Part shown: positions 25,507 through 35,021 of the stretch, piece by piece
Layout: the number at the start of each line of letters is the position of its first letter
Position numbering within the stretch: position 1 is the first letter of the stretch
Program-made: the position numbers and the translations under genes
Origin: Rhizobium sp. R711
Lineage (GTDB): Bacteria > Pseudomonadota > Alphaproteobacteria > Rhizobiales > Rhizobiaceae
Direction of reading: 5' to 3'
Assembly: GCF_002211365.1 (NCBI RefSeq)
Contig: NZ_LOKZ01000034.1
Coordinates: 248,001-312,000 of the forward strand
Length of the DNA: 64,000 nt
Notes under the pieces: generated by a model
What the model saw: the letters and a program-made list of their open reading frames with translations, nothing else
What the model was told of the DNA's origin: nothing
The model's database searches: none

Positions 25507-27168
25507 TCACGGGATACTTGCAACCTTATCCGTCTGCCGGCGGCACGCCGCGAAAACATCCAGATGCGGATCATACACTTTGGTCGCCACGTCCATGAGC
25601 CCAAGCACGCTGTGGAAGAGGTTGTCATGCGAGCGCTCGACGTCGGCCTCCTTGGCCATACAGCTCATATCGAAGCCGGCGGATTTAGCGAGTTCGTCGC
25701 CGACCCAGACAAGGAACGGCACATGCGTCTGCTGTGACGGCGCCACGATATAAGGCGCACCGTGCAGATAAATGCCGTTCTCTCCAAGCGACTCACCGTG
25801 ATCCGAGAGATAGATCGCCGAACCAGCAACTTTGTCGGCATGCTGTTTCAGCTTGTCGATCACCGTCGAAACGATGTGATCTGTATAGAGGATCGTGTTG
25901 TCGTAGGCGTTGGTAATCTCCTGAGGCGTGCAACTGCCAAAGTCATTGGCCCTACAGTCGGGAACGAAACGTCGGAACTCGTCGGGGTAGCGCGCGAAGT
26001 ATGCTGGCCCGTGGCTGCCGAGCTGGTGCAGCACCAGCACGCTGTCGCCCTTCACGTGATCGAGCCAGTCATCGACCTTGTCGAGCAGAATAGCGTCAAG
26101 GCACTCACCGTCCTTGCAGAAGCGCGGATCGGCAGACTGCGGCAACGAGGTGTAGGCAACGCGGTCGGTGACATGATAGCTGCCAGTGTCATTATCCAGC
26201 CACGATACGTCTACCTTGGCGTGGCTCAGCACGTCGAGAAGGTTCTCGGTCGCGAGGCCCTTGCGATGCGTATAGGCAGTCCGCGGGTAGATGGAGAACA
26301 TGCACGGGATCGAGATTGCAGTCGCCGTGCCGCAACTGCTCGTTTTCGGGAAATAGACGACATTCTGCTTTTCGAGTTCCGGATTGGTTTTCTGCGAATA
26401 CCCTCCAAGAGAAAAATCATCGGCACGCGCCGTCTCGCCCGCAACGATGATCGTCACACGCGGCTTGTTGAGACCCGCCCGGTTGACCCGATGGGCATCT
26501 GTGCCAAGCGGCTCGGCAACGACGTGCGCATCCTCCTCTGATGAAACGGCAAAGCGAATGGTGCTGGTGATCGGCACAAAAGGGTTCAGCCGCTCGAGGA
26601 TGTCCCGGTGCGCGCGCCCGACGCCAGCGAAGGCGCGATAGTCACCGAACCCGACGACCACGAAGACTGCCAGGCAAGCCACGATCACGCCGGTGTTGTG
26701 AGCAAGTTTTGACAGCAGCGGGCGATGCCGGATGCGCACCCACATAATGAGAAATGACGGCACTATGCCGGTGAGCAACATATGAAGCGCAAAGCGTGGC
26801 GTTATCAGATGCCCCGCCTCCGCGCCCGTCGACACTGCCGCGTTGCGCATCATTTCCTTGTCCACGATCACGCCGAACTGATCGGTAAACCAGGAGCCGG
26901 CGGCGGCCGCGAGAATGAAGAGGATCAAAAACGGCTTGGTGACATACTTGGCCGAAAAGGCCGTAATAATTGCCATGCTGACCGCTGAAATACCGATCAC
27001 AAAAAGCACAAATGACAGATGATCGGTCGCGAAATAGCCGTACGCGGTGCTCCAGAACGATCTATTTGTCACCAGAAGCAAGTAGAGAGTGGTAACAAGG
27101 CAAAGCGTCACGCTGCCGATTGCAGGCCGCCGTTCAATCAGGCGGACCTTGGTGGCACTATCTTTCAA
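25507..27168 (-). CDS. Phosphoethanolamine transferase, EptA/sulfatase family (paralogue 1)
   Basis: An inner-membrane enzyme of about 553 residues that would move phosphoethanolamine from phosphatidylethanolamine to lipid A or another envelope glycolipid. Five N-terminal membrane helices (20-180) precede a periplasmic alkaline-phosphatase-fold domain with zinc ligand Glu245 (VAGETARAD), nucleophile Thr281 (SSCGTATAIS), and the SDHGESLGENG and HQLGSHGP histidines. The start is taken as TTG 27168 with GGAG 8 bases upstream; an ATG at 27306 would add 46 residues that do not fit the family. The paralogue at 60325-61971 aligns without gaps through Thr281 and also starts with TTG. Confidence 0.9.
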   Translation of the reverse strand: MKDSATKVRLIERRPAIGSVTLCLVTTLYLLLVTNRSFWSTAYGYFATDHLSFVLFVIGISAVSMAIITAFSAKYVTKPFLILFILAAAAGSWFTDQFGVIVDKEMMRNAAVSTGAEAGHLITPRFALHMLLTGIVPSFLIMWVRIRHRPLLSKLAHNTGVIVACLAVFVVVGFGDYRAFAGVGRAHRDILERLNPFVPITSTIRFAVSSEEDAHVVAEPLGTDAHRVNRAGLNKPRVTIIVAGETARADDFSLGGYSQKTNPELEKQNVVYFPKTSSCGTATAISIPCMFSIYPRTAYTHRKGLATENLLDVLSHAKVDVSWLDNDTGSYHVTDRVAYTSLPQSADPRFCKDGECLDAILLDKVDDWLDHVKGDSVLVLHQLGSHGPAYFARYPDEFRRFVPDCRANDFGSCTPQEITNAYDNTILYTDHIVSTVIDKLKQHADKVAGSAIYLSDHGESLGENGIYLHGAPYIVAPSQQTHVPFLVWVGDELAKSAGFDMSCMAKEADVERSHDNLFHSVLGLMDVATKVYDPHLDVFAACRRQTDKVASIP

Positions 27169-27348
27169 TTGGTCGTCTCCGCGTCCAGATCTCGGGGTCG
27201 ACGGCGGCAGGATCGAATCATAGATAGTCCACGGCGTCGACAATATTTGCCAGCCATGGCCAGATTTTCTGACAGTCACCTGAATGCTTGGGGACGAAGC
27301 GTCCAAAGGACGCGTAGAGAAATCAACTCCAGCGACGGCCTCGGGCGT

Positions 27349-28863
27349 TCAGACCAACTGATTGCCGTATTGTGCGCCCGACAAGGTGCGCGACACGGCG
27401 TTACGCCAGCCAGCGATCTTTGTCTGTCGCTCTGCCTCCTCCATCGCAGGCTGGAACCGCCGGCTGCACGCCCATGCCTTTCCGAATTTCTCCTGATCCG
27501 GCCAGGCTCCCGCTCTGGAACCGGCAAGCCAGGCAGCGCCCAGTGCCGTTGTCTCGACGACAGCTGACCGGTCCACCGGGTTGCCGACAACGTCGGCTAG
27601 ACGTTGCATCGTCCAGTCGGAACTCGCCATGCCACCATCGACGCGCAGGACCGTCTCGATGTGATGGCCGCCCCAATCCTTCCGCATCGCGATGAGGAGA
27701 TCGAGCGTCTGGTAGGCGACGGATTCGAGAACGGCATGTGCCAACTCCGCCGGCCCGCTGTTTCTGGTCAAACCGAAGATCGCACCCCGCGCCTCCGGGT
27801 CCCAATAGGGAGCACCGAGGCCAGTAAAGGCGGGCACGACATACACTTGCTGATTGGGATCTGCTCGCGTCGCCAGGGCGCCGCTTTCCGACGCCTGTGA
27901 AATAAGGCCAAGACCGTCACGCAGCCACTGAACGGCCGCGCCGGCGATGAAAATCGACCCTTCCAGCGCATAGGTCGTTTTGCCAGCTAGCCGATAGGCA
28001 ATGGTCGTAATCATGCGGTTGCTGGAGGTGACGCAATCCTGCCCCGTATTAAGCAGGGCAAAGCAGCCGGTCCCATAGGTTGATTTCATCATGCCCGGCT
28101 TGAAGCAGGCATTGCCGATCGTCGCCGCCTGCTGGTCGCCAGCAACCCCGAGGATCGGGACCGGCGCGCCGAAGATCTCAGCATCGGTGACGCCGAAGTC
28201 GTCGGCGCAGTCCTTGACTTCAGGGAGCAAGGACGCCGGGATACGGAGAAGCCCGAGCAGTTCTTCGTCCCAGCGACCCTCCGTTATGTTGAAAAGCAGC
28301 GTTCGCGATGCATTGGTGGCGTCCGTCGCATGAACACGTCCACCAGTCAGATTGAAGATCAGCCAGCTGTCGACAGTGCCGAAACATACCTCGCCGGCCT
28401 CGGCGCGTTCCCGCAATCCACTGACGTTGTCGAGCAGCCAGCGGAGCTTCGTGCCCGAAAAGTAAGGATCGAGAAGAAGCCCCGTCTTCGCGCTGAACAA
28501 CTTCTCATAGCCGTCCGCCTTCAGACTGTCACAGACTTCCGCCGTCCGCCTGTCCTGCCATACGATCGCCTTGTGAAGTGGCCTACCCGACTTGCGCTCC
28601 CAGACAACGGTCGTCTCGCGCTGATTGGTGATGCCGATCGCGGCGATATCGGCCAGCCGAATGTCGGCATTCGTCAGCGCTTGCCGCGCCGTGCTGACCA
28701 CGCTCGTCCAGATTTCATCCGGATCATGCTCGACCCAGCCCGGCTGCGGATAGTATTGCTTGATCTCCTCTTGTGCGGACGAGATCATCTTCATCCCGGC
28801 GTCGAAGACGATCGCACGTGATGACGTCGTGCCTTGGTCGATCGCGAGAATATGGCCGCTCAT
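27349..28863 (-). CDS. glpK: Glycerol kinase
   Basis: A 504-residue cytoplasmic FGGY kinase making sn-glycerol 3-phosphate from glycerol and ATP. The N-terminal ATPase motif AIDQGTTSSRAIVFD, the GITNQRETTVVWER block, GVAGDQQAATIGNACF and the C-terminal VDGGMASSDWTMQRLAD are all present. GGAGAAG before ATG fixes the start. It is the last gene of the glp operon, separated from glpV by about 146 bases that contain a strong hairpin. Phosphorylation traps glycerol imported by the upstream ABC system. Confidence 0.97.
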   Translation of the reverse strand: MSGHILAIDQGTTSSRAIVFDAGMKMISSAQEEIKQYYPQPGWVEHDPDEIWTSVVSTARQALTNADIRLADIAAIGITNQRETTVVWERKSGRPLHKAIVWQDRRTAEVCDSLKADGYEKLFSAKTGLLLDPYFSGTKLRWLLDNVSGLRERAEAGEVCFGTVDSWLIFNLTGGRVHATDATNASRTLLFNITEGRWDEELLGLLRIPASLLPEVKDCADDFGVTDAEIFGAPVPILGVAGDQQAATIGNACFKPGMMKSTYGTGCFALLNTGQDCVTSSNRMITTIAYRLAGKTTYALEGSIFIAGAAVQWLRDGLGLISQASESGALATRADPNQQVYVVPAFTGLGAPYWDPEARGAIFGLTRNSGPAELAHAVLESVAYQTLDLLIAMRKDWGGHHIETVLRVDGGMASSDWTMQRLADVVGNPVDRSAVVETTALGAAWLAGSRAGAWPDQEKFGKAWACSRRFQPAMEEAERQTKIAGWRNAVSRTLSGAQYGNQLV

Positions 28864-28940
28864 TGTCTTCTCCGGCGCAGTAGTTCGCCTTGCCGCCGCA
28901 AACGCGCCGGCTCATACGATAGTCATTTCTAAGGGTTTGG

Positions 28941-28968
28941 TGCCGGCGGCGACCTAGCGCCGCCGGCA
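28941..28968 (-). repeat. Intercistronic hairpin between glpV and glpK
   Basis: A perfect 11-bp inverted repeat (28941-28951/28958-28968) begins 42 bases after the glpV stop. There is no T-run, so it is more likely an mRNA-stabilising or partial-termination stem that raises binding-protein output over glpK. Confidence 0.65.
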
Positions 28969-29009
28969 TTGCTATTGGCCGGGCCTCGTACCCGACCAAA
29001 GGCCGCTGA

Positions 29010-30734
29010 TCACTTCGACTGCCAGCTCTTGACCAGTTCGTCGTAGTTGACGGTAACCGGCTTTTCCTTCTCGTTCTCGATCTTCAACTGCGGAGCGAGG
29101 TTGCCCTTGGCCACCGCGTCCTTGTTCCAGTATTCCAGATCATGCTCTTCGGCGAGCTTCGGACCGATATCGCCCTGAACCTTCGCACGCTCCAGGCGTT
29201 GCAGCACTTTTTCCTGCTCACCGCAAAGCGAGTCCATGGCTTCCTGCGCGGTCTTCGCGCCGGAAGACGCATCACCGATTGCCTGCCACCACAGCTGCGC
29301 GAGCTTCGGATAGTCAGGAACGTTCGTGCCGGTTGGTGTCCATTGGACGCGAGCCGGAGAGCGGTAGAACTCAATCAGACCGCCAAGCTTCGGAGCGCGT
29401 TCGGTGAAGCTCTTGTCGCGGATGGTCGATTCGCGAATGAACGTCAGACCAACGTGGCTCTTCTTCACATCGACCGTCTTCGACGTGACGAACTGCGCGT
29501 AGAGCCATGCCGCCTTAGCGCGGTCGACGGGCGTCGACTTCATCAGCGTCCAGGAACCGGCGTCCTGGTAGCCGAGCTTCATGCCGTCCTTCCAGTAGAC
29601 GCCGTGCGGGGATGGCGCAAAGCGCCATTTCGGCGTGCCATCGTCGTTGACCACCGGCAGGCCCTTCTTGACGAAGTCTGCGGTGAAGGCGGTGTAGGTA
29701 AAGATCTGCTGCGCGACCTCACCCTGGGACGGAACGGGACCGGCCTCGGAGAAGGTCATGCCCTGCGCCGCCGCCGGCGCGTACGCCTTGAGCCAATCCA
29801 GATACTTCTGGATCGAATAGACCCCTGCCGGGCCGTTGGTGTCACCGCCGCGCGCGACGCATGAGCCGACCGGCCGCGAGTTCTCGTCGACCTTGATGCC
29901 CCACTCGTCGACCGGCTTGCCGTTCGGAATGCCCTTGTCGCCGTTACCTGCCATGGAGAGCCACGCGTCGGTGAAGCGCCATCCAAGCGACGGGTCCTTC
30001 TTGCCGTAGTCCATATGGCCGTAGACCTTCTTGCCGCCGATCTCGCGGCCGGTGAAGAACTCGGCGATATCCTCATAGGCCGACCAGTTGACCGGAACGC
30101 CGAGATCGTAGCCGTACTTCGCCTTGAAGTCGGCCTTGTTCTTCTCGTCGTTGAACCAATCGTAACGGAACCAATAGAGGTTCGCGAACTGCTGGTCGGG
30201 CAGCTGGTAGAGCTTGCCATCCGGGGCGGTGGTGAAGGACTTGCCAATGAAGTCGTCAACGTCGAGGCCCGGGTTCGTAACGTCCTTGCCTTCGTTCGCC
30301 ATCCAGTCAGTCAGCGAGCGAGCCTGCTGGTAGCGCCAATGCGTACCGATCAGATCCGAGTCGTTGATGTAGGCGTCGTAGATGTTCTCGCCCGACTGCA
30401 TCTGCGTCTGCAGCTTTTCGACGACGTCGCCTTCGCCGATCAGGTCGTGGGTGATCTTGATGCCGGTGATTGCGGTAAACGCCGGCGCCAGCACCTTGGA
30501 TTCATATTCATGGGTGGTCAGCGTTTCGGAAACCACCTTGATGTCCATGCCGGCGAAAGGCTTGGCCGCATCAACGAACCATTGCATTTCCTTTTCCTGG
30601 TCGGCGCGGGAAAGCGTCGAGAGCTCACCGACTTCCTTGTCCAGGAAGGTTTTCGCCTCATCCATGCCGGCGTAGGCGGAGCCCGCCATGGCCAGCAACA
30701 TGCCTGCTGTTGTCGCTAGTAAATGCTTTCGCAT
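29010..30734 (-). CDS. glpV: Glycerol ABC transporter substrate-binding protein
   Basis: A 574-residue periplasmic binding protein with a signal peptide (cleavage near GSAYAG) and a long CUT1-type lobe structure; the unusually large size and N-terminal MDEAKTFLDKEVGELSTL region match the rhizobial glycerol binding protein GlpV. GGGAGGATACT precedes the ATG. It delivers glycerol to GlpP/GlpQ. It is positioned between the small membrane gene glpU and glpK, exactly as in the characterised rhizobial operon order D-S-T-P-Q-U-V-K. Confidence 0.93.
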   Translation of the reverse strand: MRKHLLATTAGMLLAMAGSAYAGMDEAKTFLDKEVGELSTLSRADQEKEMQWFVDAAKPFAGMDIKVVSETLTTHEYESKVLAPAFTAITGIKITHDLIGEGDVVEKLQTQMQSGENIYDAYINDSDLIGTHWRYQQARSLTDWMANEGKDVTNPGLDVDDFIGKSFTTAPDGKLYQLPDQQFANLYWFRYDWFNDEKNKADFKAKYGYDLGVPVNWSAYEDIAEFFTGREIGGKKVYGHMDYGKKDPSLGWRFTDAWLSMAGNGDKGIPNGKPVDEWGIKVDENSRPVGSCVARGGDTNGPAGVYSIQKYLDWLKAYAPAAAQGMTFSEAGPVPSQGEVAQQIFTYTAFTADFVKKGLPVVNDDGTPKWRFAPSPHGVYWKDGMKLGYQDAGSWTLMKSTPVDRAKAAWLYAQFVTSKTVDVKKSHVGLTFIRESTIRDKSFTERAPKLGGLIEFYRSPARVQWTPTGTNVPDYPKLAQLWWQAIGDASSGAKTAQEAMDSLCGEQEKVLQRLERAKVQGDIGPKLAEEHDLEYWNKDAVAKGNLAPQLKIENEKEKPVTVNYDELVKSWQSK

Positions 30735-30812
30735 AGTATCCTCCCAGGGTTGCGATTGCAGTCGTCACGTTTCAGGCGGCCAGTACCCCCGGCCATCTGT
30801 CTTTTCCTACCG

Positions 30813-31094
30813 TCACACGTAGCGGAAGACGCCGATGGCGTAGACTACGGAGAGGGCAAGAGCCCACCACAGGTTGGGTCCGACAAGACCCAACCATGCG
30901 AGATGAATGAATGCTGCGCCGAGCAGCGATACGAAGAGCCGATCTCCTCGCGTGGTTTCGAACCTGAGGATTCCCACACGCGGCGAACCGCCCGGTGCGA
31001 AATACTCCCAGACACTCATGCCAACCAAGAGCATGAAAATCGTCAGGAAAAACAATGCAGTCGGCAGCGTCCACGCCATCCAGGAAAAGTTCAT
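30813..31094 (-). CDS. glpU: Small membrane protein of the glycerol ABC operon (DUF2160)
   Basis: A 93-residue protein with two or three hydrophobic segments (LPTALFFLTIFMLLVGMSVW; LLGAAFIHLAWLGLVGPNLW; LALSVVYAIGVFRYV). It occupies the glpU position between permease glpQ and binding protein glpV. Its exact role in transport is not established; it may stabilise the permease complex. Confidence 0.9.
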   Translation of the reverse strand: MNFSWMAWTLPTALFFLTIFMLLVGMSVWEYFAPGGSPRVGILRFETTRGDRLFVSLLGAAFIHLAWLGLVGPNLWWALALSVVYAIGVFRYV

Positions 31095-31110
31095 GAGTGG
31101 TCCTCCCTTG

Positions 31111-31938
31111 TCAGACGCGGCCGAGCGCGAAGCCCTTGGCGATGTAGTTGCGTACGAAGTAGATGACGAGCGCGCCGGGAATGATGGTCAGCACACCGGC
31201 AGCCGCCAGAACGCCCCAATCCATCCCTGCAGCGGAGACGGTGCGCGTCATGATCGCCGAAATCGGTTTTGCGGCAGTCGTCGTCAGCGTCCGGGCAAGC
31301 AGAAGTTCCACCCACGAGAACATGAAGCAGAAGAAGGCGGCGACACCGATGCCTGATGCGATCAGCGGCATGAAGATCTTCACGAAGAAACGCGGGAAGG
31401 AATAGCCGTCGATGTAGGCGGTTTCGTCGATCTCCTTTGGCACGCCGGACATGAAGCCTTCCAGGATCCAGACCGCGAGCGGCACGTTGAACAGGCAGTG
31501 GGCGAGCGCCACCGCTATGTGCGTGTCGATGAGGCCGAAGGCGGAGTAAAGCTGGAAGAACGGCAGCGCAAAGACCGCCGGCGGTGCCATTCTGTTCGTC
31601 AGCAGCCAGAAGAACAGATGCTTGTCGCCCAGAAACCGGTAGCGCGAGAAGGCGTAGGCCGCGGGCAGCGCCGCCAGTACCGAGATCACCGTATTCATGA
31701 CGACATAGATGATCGAATTGATGTAGCCGTTGTACCAGGACGGATCCGTAAAGATCACACCATAGTTGCGCAGTGTCGGGTTCTGCGGCCAAAGCGAGAA
31801 GGTGCCGGTGATCTCGGCATTCTCCTTGAAGCTCATATTGATCAGCCAGTAGATCGGCAGCAGCAGGAAGATGATGTAGATCGTCGAAACGACCCAGGAG
31901 AAGTTGCCCGCAGGCTTGTATTTCATTGTCTGAGCCAT
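31111..31938 (-). CDS. glpQ: Glycerol ABC transporter permease
   Basis: A 275-residue inner-membrane permease of the MalG type with six predicted helices. The EAA-type coupling loop is EIDETAYIDGYSFPRFFVKI, followed by MPLIASG. The ATG at 31938 has GGAGAGGACC in front; the frame stays open far upstream through glpP but without family character. It pairs with GlpP to form the channel. Confidence 0.94.
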   Translation of the reverse strand: MAQTMKYKPAGNFSWVVSTIYIIFLLLPIYWLINMSFKENAEITGTFSLWPQNPTLRNYGVIFTDPSWYNGYINSIIYVVMNTVISVLAALPAAYAFSRYRFLGDKHLFFWLLTNRMAPPAVFALPFFQLYSAFGLIDTHIAVALAHCLFNVPLAVWILEGFMSGVPKEIDETAYIDGYSFPRFFVKIFMPLIASGIGVAAFFCFMFSWVELLLARTLTTTAAKPISAIMTRTVSAAGMDWGVLAAAGVLTIIPGALVIYFVRNYIAKGFALGRV

Positions 31939-31952
31939 GGTCCTCTCCTTTC

Positions 31953-32819
<867 letters not shown>

Positions 32820-32821
32820 GC

Positions 32822-33892
32822 TCAGCCCTCCCTGCCGACGCGCCAGGAATTGGCGTAAATATTGATTGCAGCCGGATCGAAGGTCACCCGCGCATCGGCC
32901 GGGATTTCAAAGTCCTCCGTCACGACGATGGCAATCGGCTGCCCGGCAAACGTCGCCCGCACGATCTTCTGCCGACCGATGTCCTCCACCCTGTTGACGG
33001 TGACCGGCATTCCCTCGCGGCCGAGATTGACGAATTCCGGACGGATGCCGAGCTCGGTCTTGGCCCCGGCAGCCGTTTGCGGTGCATAGTCCAATGACAG
33101 TGTCTCGCTGCCGATGCGGACGGCATTGCCCTGTAACTGCACCGGCAGAACGTTCATGCCCGGTGAGCCGATGAAGTAGCCGACGAACGTGTGGCTCGGT
33201 CGCTCGAAAAGCTCTGCAGGCGTGCCGATCTGGACAATCTGCCCATCGTACATGACGACGACCTTATCGGCGAAGGTCAGCGCCTCCGTCTGATCGTGGG
33301 TCACATAGACCATGGTGAAGCCGAACTGCTTGTGCAGGCGCTTCAACTGCGAACGCAGCACCCACTTCATGTGCGGGTCGATCACGGTCAGAGGCTCGTC
33401 GAACAGGATCGCGTTGACGTCGTTGCGGACCAATCCGCGACCCAGCGAGATCTTCTGCTTCTGGTCGGCCGTCAGGCCCTGTGCCTTGCGTTTAGCCATC
33501 CCGCCGAGATCGATCATCTCAAGAATATCGCGAACGCGGCGATCGACTTCCGGCTCGGCAACACCGCGATTGCGCAGCGGAAAGGCCAGATTGTCGTAGA
33601 CGGTCATGGTGTCGTAGATGACCGGGAACTGGAACACCTGCGCGATGTTGCGCGCCTGCGTGGAAAGATTCGTCACATCGTTTCCATCGAACAGGATGCG
33701 GCCATGCGATGGCTGCAGCAGGCCGGAAATGATGTTCAGCAGCGTCGTCTTTCCGCAGCCGGATGGACCAAGAAGCGCGTAGGCGCCGCCGTCCCTCCAT
33801 TCGTGATCGACTTCGCGAAGCGCGTAGTCGGCGTCAGACTTCGGATTCGGTCCATAGGCGTGGCGGATGTGGTCGAGCGTAATGCGTGCCAT
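32822..33892 (-). CDS. glpT: Glycerol ABC transporter ATP-binding protein with degenerate signature motif
   Basis: A 356-residue CUT1/MalK-type ATPase. Walker A is GPSGCGKTT, Walker B is AILFDEPLTVID, and the H-loop histidine is present (YVTHDQTEAL). The ABC signature, normally LSGGQ, reads LTADQ. A C-terminal TOBE regulatory region follows. Paired with GlpS, which has a good signature but no H-loop histidine, this predicts a heterodimer with one canonical and one degenerate ATP site. Confidence 0.94.
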   Translation of the reverse strand: MARITLDHIRHAYGPNPKSDADYALREVDHEWRDGGAYALLGPSGCGKTTLLNIISGLLQPSHGRILFDGNDVTNLSTQARNIAQVFQFPVIYDTMTVYDNLAFPLRNRGVAEPEVDRRVRDILEMIDLGGMAKRKAQGLTADQKQKISLGRGLVRNDVNAILFDEPLTVIDPHMKWVLRSQLKRLHKQFGFTMVYVTHDQTEALTFADKVVVMYDGQIVQIGTPAELFERPSHTFVGYFIGSPGMNVLPVQLQGNAVRIGSETLSLDYAPQTAAGAKTELGIRPEFVNLGREGMPVTVNRVEDIGRQKIVRATFAGQPIAIVVTEDFEIPADARVTFDPAAINIYANSWRVGREG

Positions 33893-33903
33893 GTCCTTCT
33901 CCC

Positions 33904-34980
33904 TTACGCCTTTGCGCCAGTTGCGATTGCGCGACCGTCGGTGCCAAAAGCCATGACGTGACGCGTGTCGAGATAGATATCGACCTCGGTGTCCGGATCG
34001 ATGTTGTGAATGCCGTGGGCGAGCATGACCCAGCGCACGCCATCGAAATCCAGGTGCACGAAGCTCTCGGAGCCGGTGATCTCCGAGATCTGCGTGCGAG
34101 CCTTCAGCCTCGCCGCGGTCGGGGTTTGCAATGAAAGACCGAGGTGATGCGGATGGAAGGCGATCGTCACGGGACCATCGACCATTCCGGCCAGGTGCGA
34201 GGGCACCGGCAACATGTCCGCACCCTGCCTCTGGAACGCTCCACCAACCTTTACGACATCAATGAAATTGAGTGGCGGATCAGCAAAGGTCTTCGCCGTC
34301 ACAAGGTCGAACGGATTTCGATAGACCGAGATGGTCGGCCCGAACTGCGTCACACGTCCTTCTGAAAGCGTCGCCGTGTTGCCGCCGAGCAGAAGCGCTT
34401 CGGAAGGCTCCGTCGTGGCGTAGACGAAGATGGCGCCGGATTGCGCGAATATCCTAGGCAGTTCAGCCCGCAGTTCCTCGCGCAGCTTGTAGTCAAGGTT
34501 GGCGAGCGGCTCATCCATCAGCACCAGGCTGGCATTCTTGACGAGGGCGCGAGCAAGCGCCGTGCGCTGCTGCTGACCACCTGAGAGATTGAGCGGCGTG
34601 CGGTCCAGATAGGGCGTGAGGCGCAGGAGATCGGCGGCTTTGCGCACTTCCCGGTCGATCGTCGCCGTGTCCTTGCCCGCAATGCGCATCGGCGAGGCGA
34701 TGTTCTCGTACACCGTCAGGGCCGGATAGTTGATGAACTGCTGGTAGACCATCGCGACATTGCGCTTCTGTACCGGCATGCCAGTCACATCAACACCGTC
34801 AAAATGGACCGAACCGCTGGTCGGTCGATCAAGCCCAGCCATCAGCCGCATCAGCGACGTCTTGCCGGACAGCGTCGGCCCCAGCAGCACATTCAGCGTG
34901 CCTTTTTCAAACGCAAGATTGGTCGCGTGGATGTGATACTCCCCGCCCACCATCTTTGCAGCGTTCCGCAATTCAAGCAT
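33904..34980 (-). CDS. glpS: Glycerol ABC transporter ATP-binding protein lacking the H-loop histidine
   Basis: A 358-residue MalK-type ATPase. Walker A is GPTLSGKTS, the signature LSGGQQQR is intact, and Walker B is LVLMDEPLANLD. The switch region reads VYATTEPSEAL, so threonine replaces the catalytic H-loop histidine. It follows glpD by 41 bases and precedes glpT by 11. Works with GlpT on the cytoplasmic side of GlpPQ. Confidence 0.94.
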   Translation of the reverse strand: MLELRNAAKMVGGEYHIHATNLAFEKGTLNVLLGPTLSGKTSLMRLMAGLDRPTSGSVHFDGVDVTGMPVQKRNVAMVYQQFINYPALTVYENIASPMRIAGKDTATIDREVRKAADLLRLTPYLDRTPLNLSGGQQQRTALARALVKNASLVLMDEPLANLDYKLREELRAELPRIFAQSGAIFVYATTEPSEALLLGGNTATLSEGRVTQFGPTISVYRNPFDLVTAKTFADPPLNFIDVVKVGGAFQRQGADMLPVPSHLAGMVDGPVTIAFHPHHLGLSLQTPTAARLKARTQISEITGSESFVHLDFDGVRWVMLAHGIHNIDPDTEVDIYLDTRHVMAFGTDGRAIATGAKA

Positions 34981-35021
34981 TCCGGTTCCCGTGCCTCCTC
35001 AACAGCGGGGACATTGCCGCT

